Source: CAYZQH01 sp050300015 (GTDB lineage: Bacteria > Pseudomonadota > Gammaproteobacteria > Pseudomonadales > Cellvibrionaceae). From it: a DNA stretch of 64,000 nucleotides. Where the stretch lies: contig JBNKWZ010000015.1 in the NCBI GenBank assembly GCA_050300015.1, positions 62,001 through 126,000 on the forward strand. The letters run 5' to 3'. Below the pieces are notes generated by a model. It had not been told where the DNA came from. It saw nothing but the letters and a program-made list of their open reading frames with translations, and ran no database searches. Shown one piece after another: positions 44,536 through 52,356 of this stretch (position 1 is its first letter; each line of letters begins with the position of its first letter). Position numbers and translations under genes: made by a program.

Positions 44536-45203
44536 ACTTTTTTGAGCAACTACAACAAGAAACACAAACGGCAAGGGCCGAGCTTTTTACTGCACCAATT
44601 TTCACCCGCCCATTGACCGGCGATATCACGGTAACCGATTACGTTGCCTTTCTCACCGAGGCCTACCATCACGTTAAGCACACGGTACCACTATTGATGG
44701 CGGTCGGTGCTCGCTTGCCGGAGCGTTATGAATGGTTACGCGAAGCTGTTGCCGAATACATTGACGAAGAACTCGGCCACCAGGAGTGGGTGCTGAATGA
44801 CATTGGCCATTGCGGCTTTGACAGCGAGCAAGTGCGTCACTCGCAACCAAGCACCTCAACCGAGCTCATGGTGGCCTACGCCTATGACATGATTCAGCGG
44901 GTCAACCCTGTTGGCTTTTTTGGCATGGTGCACGTGCTTGAGGGCACCAGTATCCAAGCCGCCGACAACGCTGCAGATGCCGTACAGAAAGCGCTCGGCC
45001 TGCCCAACAAGGCGTTCAGCTACTTGCGCTCCCACGGCGCACTGGACCTGGAGCATGTGAAGTTTTTTGAAGACCTCATGGTCCGCATTACAGACCCGGA
45101 TGACCAAGCCTGTATCGTACACAGCGCCCGCATGTTCTATCGCCTGTACGGCGACGTGCTGCGCGGCGTATTGCCGGCCACTCATCAACGCGCCGTCGCG
45201 TGA
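44532..45203 (+). CDS. Heme-oxygenase-like diiron oxidase (iron-containing redox enzyme family)
   Basis: 223 residues from ATG 44532, overlapping the ligase stop by four bases (ATGA). It is all-helical and resembles TenA/UndA/CADD-type heme-oxygenase-like oxidases. Candidate iron ligands are spaced as in that family: Glu43 with His46/47 (EAYHH), Glu79/80 with His83 (EELGHQEW), Glu137 (VLEGTS), His168, His175 and Glu180/Asp181 (LDLEHVKFFEDL). Relatives cut or oxidise fatty acids and amino acids with O2. Being coupled to an acyl-activating enzyme, it probably oxidises the same acyl substrate or its product. Confidence 0.8.
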   Translation: MNFFEQLQQETQTARAELFTAPIFTRPLTGDITVTDYVAFLTEAYHHVKHTVPLLMAVGARLPERYEWLREAVAEYIDEELGHQEWVLNDIGHCGFDSEQVRHSQPSTSTELMVAYAYDMIQRVNPVGFFGMVHVLEGTSIQAADNAADAVQKALGLPNKAFSYLRSHGALDLEHVKFFEDLMVRITDPDDQACIVHSARMFYRLYGDVLRGVLPATHQRAVA

Positions 45204-45212
45204 GGAGGCGTC

Positions 45213-46010
45213 ATGAAATTAACCGGTAAAACCATCGTTCTTACAGGCGCCGCCGGAGGCCTAGGCAAAGCGCTGGCACACACATTGTCCGAGCAAAGTA
45301 ATCGCTTAATTTTAGTCGGTCGTAACGAAGCGGCCCTCCACGCTGTACTTCGCACTCTACGTAAACCCGAGGTACACCAAATCTGCCTAGCTGATATCAC
45401 CCAACCGGAGGATCGCGAAAAGCTTAAAGCTCAATGCTTTTCACTACCCGGTGGGATTGACCTACTCATCAACAACGCAGGGATCAGCCAGTTCAGCCTT
45501 ATTGAAGAGCACAACGAAAACTCCATAGAGACGATTTTGGGGACCAACTTGCTCGCCCCAATGCTGCTTTGCAAATTGCTACTGCCACTGCTTAAGCAGG
45601 CCAGCGAGGCGATGATCGTCAATGTGGGCTCAAGTTTTGGCAGCATTGGCTATCCGGGTTTTGCCGGTTACAGCGCCAGCAAATTTGGTTTGCGCGGGTT
45701 TAACGAAGCGTTGCGCCGCGAACTTGCCAACAGTACGGTAAAAGTCAGTTATGTCGCGCCACGTGCAACCAAAACTGCGATCAACAGTGATGCAGTGGTT
45801 GCGATGAACCGCGAACTCGGCAACGCCATGGACGAGCCTCAAGCCGTAGCACGCATGATAGTAAACGCACTGCAAAGGCGCGCCGGAAAAGACATTTATA
45901 TCGGTTGGCCGGAAAAACTGTTTGTGCGCATCAATGCCTTATTTCCACGCCTAGTTGATCGGAGTCTGCGCAAGCAGCTCGTAACCATCACGCAATTTTC
46001 AGTTCAATAA
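45213..46010 (+). CDS. Short-chain dehydrogenase/reductase
   Basis: 265 residues with a GAGG site before the ATG and nine bases after the oxidase gene. It is a classical SDR: cofactor motif TGAAGGLG (11-18), Arg in VGRN suggesting NADP(H), NNAG (about 90), catalytic Ser in VNVGSSFG and YSASK (Tyr about 152, Lys about 156). The C-terminal 50 residues (YIGWPEKLFVRINALFPRLV) are hydrophobic and may touch the membrane, as in lipid-acting SDRs. It likely reduces or oxidises a carbonyl/alcohol in the pathway defined by the neighbouring ligase, oxidase and acyltransferase-like protein. Confidence 0.88.
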   Translation: MKLTGKTIVLTGAAGGLGKALAHTLSEQSNRLILVGRNEAALHAVLRTLRKPEVHQICLADITQPEDREKLKAQCFSLPGGIDLLINNAGISQFSLIEEHNENSIETILGTNLLAPMLLCKLLLPLLKQASEAMIVNVGSSFGSIGYPGFAGYSASKFGLRGFNEALRRELANSTVKVSYVAPRATKTAINSDAVVAMNRELGNAMDEPQAVARMIVNALQRRAGKDIYIGWPEKLFVRINALFPRLVDRSLRKQLVTITQFSVQ

Positions 46011-46029
46011 AACCCAGAGGATTACGACC

Positions 46030-46680
46030 ATGTTGATTAAAACTCTTATGATCGCGCTGCTGACCCTCGCCACAACGCTCGCTCAGGCGGATACAGCCAG
46101 CACAGATCCACTCGCCCATTTGCAACAAAGTTGGGCGGAAGCTAACTACAGTGTGAATGAAAAAGCTAAGGTGGAGCTATTCGAGCACTTGCTCGCCGAG
46201 GCCGAAGCAGCCGTCAAAGCTGGCCCGCAACGCAATGATCTACTGGTGTGGCGCGGTATTATCAAATCGAGCTACGCAGGTGTCAAAGGTGGGCTGGGTG
46301 CGCTCAGCCTCGTTAAATCAGCCAAAGCAGATTTCGAGCAGGCGATCAAGCGCGACGCTCAGACACTCAATGGCTCCGCCTACACCAGCCTCGGCTACCT
46401 CTACGCAAAAGTGCCTGGCTGGCCAATCGGCTTTGGCAGTGATAAAAAAGCCAAAGCGCTGTTGCAAAAAGGCCTTGAGATGAGCCCCAATGGCATCGAC
46501 AGCAACTATTTTTACGGCATGTATCTGCTCGATAAAGGTGATTACACCAATGCCAAAATGCACTTAACTCGTGCCCAAAGCGCCCCAGATAGAGCCAAAC
46601 GCGCAAGTGCGGATAAAGGTCGCAGGCAAGAAATTCACGAGGCCCTGGCTCGCCTTCAAACAAAAATCGCAGCGAATTAA
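46030..46680 (+). CDS. Exported TPR-repeat protein
   Basis: 216 residues. A signal peptide (cleaved after LAQA, about residue 20) is followed by helical repeats of TPR type: ADFEQAIKRDAQTLNGSAYTSLGYLY, then KALLQKGLEMSPN and KMHLTRAQSAPD. It is the last gene of the operon, 19 bases after the SDR. Periplasmic TPR proteins usually hold partners together; the partner here is unknown. A perfect 12-bp hairpin follows the stop. Confidence 0.75.
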   Translation: MLIKTLMIALLTLATTLAQADTASTDPLAHLQQSWAEANYSVNEKAKVELFEHLLAEAEAAVKAGPQRNDLLVWRGIIKSSYAGVKGGLGALSLVKSAKADFEQAIKRDAQTLNGSAYTSLGYLYAKVPGWPIGFGSDKKAKALLQKGLEMSPNGIDSNYFYGMYLLDKGDYTNAKMHLTRAQSAPDRAKRASADKGRRQEIHEALARLQTKIAAN

Positions 46681-46691
46681 CTAAGGTTCAT

Positions 46692-46733
46692 ACCAAAGCG
46701 TTGTCGGTCGATAAAGACGTGCAACGCTTTGGT
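46692..46733 (+). terminator. Perfect 12-bp hairpin ending the five-gene operon
   Basis: ACCAAAGCGTTG (46692-46703) pairs exactly with 46722-46733 across an 18-base loop, 11 bases after the TPR stop. No T-run follows, so it may stabilise the 3' end or terminate with other factors. Confidence 0.5.
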
Positions 46734-47081
46734 GATGATGGCGAATTGTTAAGCGTTTTGAGATCTCTTAGTAAGATAATATCCAAGTTCATTGATACAG
46801 CCAGCAACCCGCTAAAGGAGCGTACTTTTCAAGTTCGACGCCGTGTCACATGCGTCCCCAAGATCTAGTCAATTCACTTGACCAGCAGATATGCTCGAAG
46901 TTATAGCCCTTCGTATATACCGATTGCCTACGCCAAAATCAGAGGCGAGCGCCAGTGAAACGTCGTCGGCCTTCTCACCGAATAACCACTTACCACTCAA
47001 ATTACTCGACTTTTCATCCAAATTTTAAGGTTCGTTAAATCTACGTTTCGATATGCTGTTCCAACTACCTGGAGGTGTCAA
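46734..47081. other. Intergenic region before the cytochrome operon
   Basis: Nothing recognised beyond the ribosome binding site (GGAGG, 47071-47075) of the next gene. The promoter of the cytochrome operon is expected here. Confidence 0.3.
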
Positions 47082-47681
47082 ATGTCAAACATAGAAACGC
47101 AACAAGTCATAAAAGTGTGGGATCCGTTGGTGCGGGTATTCCATTGGTCTTTAGTGCTTTTTTTTCTAACAGCCTATCTTACTGGAGATGACTTTGAAAA
47201 CATCCACATCTATGCCGGATATGCCGTGTCAATGCTAGTGGGTTTTCGGCTCATCTGGGGATTGATTGGCCCAAAATACGCGCGGTTTAGCAATTTTGTT
47301 CAACCACCATCGGAAACGCTGGCTTATTTGAAGAGTTTATTTGCCGGCAAAACCAAAGATTATATTGGCCATAATCCCGCCGGCGGCATGATGATAGTTG
47401 CGTTACTGGTAATGCTGGCAGCAACTTCTGTTATGGGGATGGCACTTTTCGCAAGTGAGGGTGAGGGACCACTGGCGGGTACTTTTTTTGCCACTTTCGA
47501 TGAGGATTTGCTGGAAGATTTGCACGAATTCTTGGCTAATACAACTGTGATGCTGGTGGTTTTACATCTCGCGGGTGTTCTTGTGAGTAGCCTACTTCAT
47601 CGCGAAAACCTGGTGAGAGCCATGTTTACTGGTGTTAAATACCGTCACGCAAAACTGGAGCAAAAACCTAATGCCGACTAA
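47082..47681 (+). CDS. Cytochrome b561-type membrane protein
   Basis: 199 residues with four membrane spans. The histidines expected to hold two b hemes are visible: His21 (VFHWS), His in ENIHIYAGY, His in EDLHEFLA and His in VVLHLAGV. GGAGG lies eight bases before the ATG. It is the first gene of an overlapping operon with an SHP-like cytochrome c, a diheme cytochrome c, a PepSY protein and a two-component pair. In such sets cytochrome b561 moves electrons between quinol and the periplasmic c-type cytochromes. Confidence 0.88.
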   Translation: MSNIETQQVIKVWDPLVRVFHWSLVLFFLTAYLTGDDFENIHIYAGYAVSMLVGFRLIWGLIGPKYARFSNFVQPPSETLAYLKSLFAGKTKDYIGHNPAGGMMIVALLVMLAATSVMGMALFASEGEGPLAGTFFATFDEDLLEDLHEFLANTTVMLVVLHLAGVLVSSLLHRENLVRAMFTGVKYRHAKLEQKPNAD

Positions 47682-48066
47682 GTCCATGATTTTTTCGTGT
47701 GTGTTCATTATAAGTGAGAGTCTATGGCCTGCGATGGCACAGGCAGATGTTATAGAGGAACGCTTGGCACAATATCGTAATGAGGGTGCAGTAGCATTTG
47801 ATGCTAATCAAGGACAGACGCTTTGGAAGATGGGTCACCAAGGCCGCCGTTGTACGCAATGCCATGGCGAAGCACCCAATACGGCTGGCAAGCATATTAA
47901 AACCGGTAAGGTCATTGAGCCAATGGCCTTGTCTATCAACCCAAATCGTTTCGCAGATGCAGATAAAATTGAAAAGTGGTTTCTCAGAAACTGTAAATGG
48001 ACGCTCGGCAGAGTTTGCACCCCGCAGGAGAAAGGCAATATTCTCGTTTGGTTAAGAGGGCAATAG
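47671..48066 (+). CDS. SHP-like monoheme cytochrome c (DUF1924)
   Basis: 131 residues from ATG 47671, overlapping the cytochrome b gene by 11 bases. Signal peptide (cleaved after AQA), then one heme motif CTQCH in RRCTQCHGEAPN. The DUF1924 family includes SHP of Rhodobacter sphaeroides, an oxygen-binding c-type heme protein with an unusual Asn ligand; NPNRFAD and RNCKWTLGRVC match its later region and two further Cys could form the family disulfide. The usual partner, a diheme cytochrome c, is encoded next, as known for SHP/DHC pairs. Confidence 0.83.
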   Translation: MPTKSMIFSCVFIISESLWPAMAQADVIEERLAQYRNEGAVAFDANQGQTLWKMGHQGRRCTQCHGEAPNTAGKHIKTGKVIEPMALSINPNRFADADKIEKWFLRNCKWTLGRVCTPQEKGNILVWLRGQ

Positions 48067-48067
48067 A

Positions 48068-48628
48068 ATGATCAAGGATAACCTAAAGCAAGTTATGAAT
48101 TACGCTAGGTGGGGCTTAGGTACAGGCTTTTTGTTAGCCGTTTGGTGGGTGGGGCTTACCGGTGTTAGCAGTGCGTCAGAGCACTCACTCAAAAAAATGA
48201 AACCTGGCCGATTATCAGCACTCGCAACCACTTATAGAACCGAATGCGGATCGTGCCATCATGCCTATGCGCCACGACTGCTTCCCGCTGCCAGCTGGAA
48301 GGCTATAATGATTCAATTGGATGATCACTTCGGTGAAAATGCGGAATTATCCGCGGAAATGGCCGCCGATATCCGTCAGTATTTGGTTGCAAATGCCGGA
48401 GCTAAGGGGCGAGGTTTCCTTAAAAAACTAAAAGATCCCTCACCACTGCGCATTACTACCTTACCTAATTTTATACACAAACATGACGAAATTCCGCGTA
48501 AATTGGTTGCCGGGAATCCAGAAGTCCGAAATTTCAATGATTGCAGTGTTTGTCATAAAGGAGCCATAGATGGAAAATTTAGTGATGATACGGTCAATAT
48601 TCCAGGTTTTGGTCATTGGGATGACTAG
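48068..48628 (+). CDS. Diheme cytochrome c (DHC type)
   Basis: 186 residues. N-terminal membrane/signal segment (about 15-38), then two heme motifs: CGSCH (about residue 60) and CSVCH (about 160), with the DHC-type stretch RLLPAASWKAIMIQLDDHFG between. DHC is the electron donor to SHP in Rhodobacter. It begins one base after the SHP stop, and its last 59 bases overlap the PepSY gene. The operon thus encodes a complete b561-DHC-SHP electron chain. Confidence 0.87.
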   Translation: MIKDNLKQVMNYARWGLGTGFLLAVWWVGLTGVSSASEHSLKKMKPGRLSALATTYRTECGSCHHAYAPRLLPAASWKAIMIQLDDHFGENAELSAEMAADIRQYLVANAGAKGRGFLKKLKDPSPLRITTLPNFIHKHDEIPRKLVAGNPEVRNFNDCSVCHKGAIDGKFSDDTVNIPGFGHWDD

Positions 48629-48887
48629 TCAACTAACCTGGGCAGACAAACAAATTGATGCTGAGCAAGTAAGAGCATGGGTTAGCAATGGCACCATTCT
48701 CCCTTTTCAGGAGATACTTAAATTAAATCAGCAATATCTCACTGGAAAAATCCTTGACCTGGATGTTGAAAAAAAGCAAAAACGCATAGTCTACGAAATT
48801 GAGCACATCAATCATAATGGCGAGGTTACAGAAGTGTATATTGATGCTGTTAGTGGGCGTTTCATTAAAGAGGAACGTGAAAATTGA
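48570..48887 (+). CDS. PepSY-domain periplasmic protein
   Basis: 105 residues. The start at 48570 is preferred over 48585 because AAGGAG stands six bases before it, although this overlaps the cytochrome gene by 59 bases. Signal peptide (cleaved near TWA-DK), then one PepSY domain (about 30-100, ILPFQEILKLNQQYLTGKIL, VYIDAVSGRFI). PepSY proteins beside two-component genes are thought to modulate sensing or heme-linked processes. The response regulator gene starts at a TTG overlapping its stop. Confidence 0.8.
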   Translation: MENLVMIRSIFQVLVIGMTSQLTWADKQIDAEQVRAWVSNGTILPFQEILKLNQQYLTGKILDLDVEKKQKRIVYEIEHINHNGEVTEVYIDAVSGRFIKEEREN

Positions 48888-49558
48888 GGATACTGTTGAT
48901 TGAAGATGATGTTGAATTGGTTGGCAGTTTAAAATCTCGTTTGCATCGTGCAGGTTATGTTGTTGAAACCGCATTTAATGGCATTGACGGACAGTTTCTG
49001 GGCGAAGAGGAAGACTTCGATGCGGTAATTCTGGATCTAGGTTTGCCTGACCGCCCAGGTTTAGAGGTGCTAAAAAATTGGCGTAAACAAGGTAGTGTTA
49101 TGCCCGTATTAGTTTTAACCGCGAGAGATGCATGGCATGAGCGGGTTGATGGTTTAAAAGCCGGCGCAGATGATTACCTTGGTAAACCGTTTCACAATGA
49201 AGAGCTTCTAGCTCGTGTGGAGTCCATCATTCGACGATCCCAAGGCAAAGCCGATAATGAATTAGTGTGCCAGGGCATTCGTCTACTATTATCTGAACAG
49301 CAGGCTGTTAAAGGAAATGGCGAAGTTGTATCTCTCACCGGCATCGAGTTTCGATTGCTACGTTATTTTATGATGTACCCCGGTAAAATAATCTCAAAAA
49401 CTGAGCTCACTGAGCATGTTTATGAAGAAGAACAAATTACTGACAGTAATGTAATCGAGGTATACATCAACCGCCTGAGACAGTATTTTGGCAAATCCTT
49501 TATTGAAACGCGTCGAGGCCAGGGATATTGCATTAAAACCGAATCGAGTAATCCATGA
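48884..49558 (+). CDS. OmpR/PhoP-type response regulator
   Basis: 224 residues from a TTG start that overlaps the PepSY stop (TTGA). Receiver domain with IEDD (6-9), phospho-acceptor Asp51 (AVILDLGLPD), Thr/Ala switch VLTARD and Lys in YLGKPF. The C-terminal winged helix (about 128-220) has FRLLRYFMMYPGKIISKTEL and RGQGYCI. It is the partner of the kinase at 49555, and the operon layout implies it regulates the SHP/DHC/b561 genes. Confidence 0.88.
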   Translation: MRILLIEDDVELVGSLKSRLHRAGYVVETAFNGIDGQFLGEEEDFDAVILDLGLPDRPGLEVLKNWRKQGSVMPVLVLTARDAWHERVDGLKAGADDYLGKPFHNEELLARVESIIRRSQGKADNELVCQGIRLLLSEQQAVKGNGEVVSLTGIEFRLLRYFMMYPGKIISKTELTEHVYEEEQITDSNVIEVYINRLRQYFGKSFIETRRGQGYCIKTESSNP

Positions 49559-50871
49559 TTTCAATTCGGACACAATTAAGTCGCAGTTTATTTTTGGCGC
49601 TGGGTTTAACCATGGGTTTTTTATTACTGGCTGTGCACTGGGGAGTTGGCCAGTTAATTCAAGCTTATATCCTTACGCGCCTACAGCACGATGGTGAATC
49701 CATTATTGCAGCTTTAACAAAAGATTCAGTAAATCAACACTGGTCACTCAATACCGACAGGCTCACCAGGGTATATGAACGCGCATTCTCCGGGCACTAT
49801 TTTGTCATCACCGGTAAAGATGTTGAAATAAAAAGTCGCTCTCTCTGGGATTACCCTTTCGAAGGTGATAACTTAAACCCTGGGCAAACTCGCCGCTCAT
49901 TGGTGGCCGGTTTAAACAACGAACATTGGCTGGTTTGGGGCCAAGGTTTTAGCAAAAAATCCAAAGCGTTTACCATCAGTGTCGCCGAAGATATTGCACC
50001 AATTGAAACCCTAACTTGGTATTACACTCGCTGGGCCATAGGAATTGTTTTGGGTGGGACTTGTTTACTACTGCTCTTACAGCATTGGATTATTAAAAGG
50101 AACTTTCGCTATTTGGATTCCGTGAGGGAGAAAATACAGTCATTGCGTTATTCAGAAGAAAAGGCAGATTTGAGTAAAGTGCCCGAAGAATTGGTTCCGT
50201 TGGCGAAAGCCATAGAGTTGCTTCTGGTGCAATTGCAAAAACGAGTGAGTCGTTCACGAAATTCGCTAGGTAATCTCGCTCATGAAATTAAGCGCCCACT
50301 GCAACGTGTACAGCAGCTTTTGGATGAAGCATCCAACCCACACTCGGAAGAAATTAACCGTCTACTCAAAGATATTAAGTGGTTGATTCAACGCGAATTA
50401 AAGCGAGCCAGAATTGTTGGTGTGTCCACGCCCGGCAGACATACTCACCTCTCTGAGGATCTTCCTCCTCTCATTTCAGTCCTTGCCAAACTTTATCCTA
50501 GTGTGGTCATAAAAATTGACTATCCAGACAACCTTGTGTTGCATCAAGATCGCGATGATATGTTAGAGCTGCTTGGTAACTTATTGGATAACGCCTGTAA
50601 ATTTGCAGTACACCGGGTAATTTTGGAGATTCAAGTAGAGGATAATTACGTTACAATCACGATTATTGATGATGGTGCAGGCCTACCATCGGAAAGTATC
50701 GAAAGGCTTATGCAGCGAGGTGAACGTTTGGATGAAAGTCACCAGGGAGCTGGTTTGGGGCTTTCTATTTGTCAGGATATAGTCGAGAATTATGAAGGTA
50801 CCTTAGAGATAAACAATGGGCTAGAACGGGGGCTTCAGGCAAGGATCGTGCTTCCCTTTGTACATCAATAA
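49555..50871 (+). CDS. Sensor histidine kinase, PhoQ/QseC-like
   Basis: 438 residues, starting in an ATGA overlap with the regulator gene. Two spans (about 12-38 and 160-180) enclose a periplasmic sensor domain of about 120 residues. His243 lies in LAHEIKRPLQRV; the usual Thr before Pro is Arg here. The ATPase domain shows NLLDNACKFA, DDGAGLP and GAGLGLSI. The signal may be redox or oxygen state sampled through the co-encoded cytochromes and PepSY protein (inference). Confidence 0.87.
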   Translation: MISIRTQLSRSLFLALGLTMGFLLLAVHWGVGQLIQAYILTRLQHDGESIIAALTKDSVNQHWSLNTDRLTRVYERAFSGHYFVITGKDVEIKSRSLWDYPFEGDNLNPGQTRRSLVAGLNNEHWLVWGQGFSKKSKAFTISVAEDIAPIETLTWYYTRWAIGIVLGGTCLLLLLQHWIIKRNFRYLDSVREKIQSLRYSEEKADLSKVPEELVPLAKAIELLLVQLQKRVSRSRNSLGNLAHEIKRPLQRVQQLLDEASNPHSEEINRLLKDIKWLIQRELKRARIVGVSTPGRHTHLSEDLPPLISVLAKLYPSVVIKIDYPDNLVLHQDRDDMLELLGNLLDNACKFAVHRVILEIQVEDNYVTITIIDDGAGLPSESIERLMQRGERLDESHQGAGLGLSICQDIVENYEGTLEINNGLERGLQARIVLPFVHQ

Positions 50872-51128
50872 AATAATTCCTCGGTTCAATTTACTTGAGG
50901 GCACCCCCGAAAATAACGTGAATTAGTATAAGACAGCCAAAACATTCCAAGATGAGAATTCCGCGCCCTACCTACCATTGCCCGTACAAACGAGACAACA
51001 TCGCTCAAAATATGGGGGAGCGGCTAGCCGTTCTGTTCGGCCTTTATCCGACTCGAGATAACCCAAGTTCCTGCGCCAGCCCAGTGTAAGACAAATACCT
51101 ACCGGGTTTGCCCATATCATAATGCCTA

Positions 51129-51596
51129 CTATGCGGCTTTTGCGGAGCAAGTTTTGCACAGGCATTGTAGCTCCAATTGTGGATTGATCAGTTTGTAATC
51201 CACTTTTGCAATCACTGCACCCAATTCGTCAACAATATGTTTAGGTATACCTATTTCCTTCACCGCCTGACAGTTTCCACAAATTAAAAACTGTGGAATC
51301 TCATGGGTATGGTCGCAAGCAATGTGGGAACAGGCAACGTACTTATTGGTGGAGCTAAGCTTATGAACCAATTGCTCCGACTCAAGAAAGTCCAAAATAC
51401 GATAGACTGACATGGCAGGCATGACATTCTGTGAGCCTTTGTTGTAGGCGTCGGCCACCTCGTAGGCAGATAGCGGGGTTTTAGAAAGTAGCAAAATCTC
51501 CAAAATACGTTTCCTTTTATCCGTTAACCGCCCTCCTGAATGGGTGCAGATATCATGGGCTTTGGACATAATTTTATTGAGTTGCTGCTTATTCAT
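51129..51596 (-). CDS. zur: Zinc uptake regulator Zur (Fur family)
   Basis: 155 residues. Winged-helix DNA-binding half (about 15-90, GGRLTDKRKRILEILL) and a dimer half with the structural zinc cysteines CGNC (about 107-110) and CLCKTC near the C-terminus, as in Zur rather than Fur. The HIACDHTHEIPQFLICGNC stretch is typical of Zur. It represses zinc-uptake genes when zinc is plentiful. No znu genes lie in the window. Confidence 0.87.
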   Translation of the reverse strand: MNKQQLNKIMSKAHDICTHSGGRLTDKRKRILEILLLSKTPLSAYEVADAYNKGSQNVMPAMSVYRILDFLESEQLVHKLSSTNKYVACSHIACDHTHEIPQFLICGNCQAVKEIGIPKHIVDELGAVIAKVDYKLINPQLELQCLCKTCSAKAA

Positions 51597-52356
51597 AACC
51601 TAAAATACTCGCCGAGATATATCATATCGTTCATTTAGCATACAACCGTGTGCTTAGGAATACAAGACAACCTTGTGTTGAGCCCCAATCGCTTGTACTT
51701 ATGACCTCATGTTAAGAGTACTGAGCCTTGGTGAAATAGTGCACGGTAGCCGTTAATGATTAGAGCAAAAAAGTGCCCTGCCTTGAGGCTTTGTCCCTCG
51801 GTGGTTTTAAGAATGGCCTCAATCTGTGTTGTATTATTTTGATCTGACCGACAGCTTGCCTGCGCTGCACGTCTGGCTATAAGAATTTGATATAGTCAAT
51901 GATCGAAAGTCGTTGTGGTGATGCGCATATTGAAAAAAGGTAGAAGCGTTACCTCCTGCTAAAGAATTTTTTTTTGGGGGGGGGGCAAAAAGTGGTTATT
52001 CGTGGTCGTGTGTTTCGGTAATACCCAGCGCCTAAAAATGTTTGGAGGCATAAACACAAGACTGAGGCCCATATGAAGGGTCAAGCCAATGAAGCAGAGT
52101 TGAAACACAACCGTCTTACGGTCGAATTTAAGATGAAGTGCATTCGGCTTGTATCGCCATATTGAACGGCCCAAAGCAGAAATTTACTGAGTACACCCTA
52201 CTCTGGAGCGAATAAATGGGATGCGACCGTTATCCTTTACTTGAAAACTAAATAGTACACAGCGGGTAAAACCAGTAGCGTTAAGTCGCCATCGAGGGGT
52301 AGCGTGATTTTGATTAAAATGAGAAATCACTTATCCTGCCACTAATGACTAAAGCC
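51597..52356. other. Gap between zur and the antiporter operon, with a T9G10 tract
   Basis: 760 bases with no convincing gene. Nine T (51967-51975) run straight into ten G (51976-51985). A 71-codon minus-strand frame at 51959-52174 depends on this tract and is not called. Confidence 0.35.

Noticed and set aside
51959..52174. 71-codon minus-strand frame
   Set aside because: It ends through the T9G10 tract, has no ribosome binding site and its sequence looks random.
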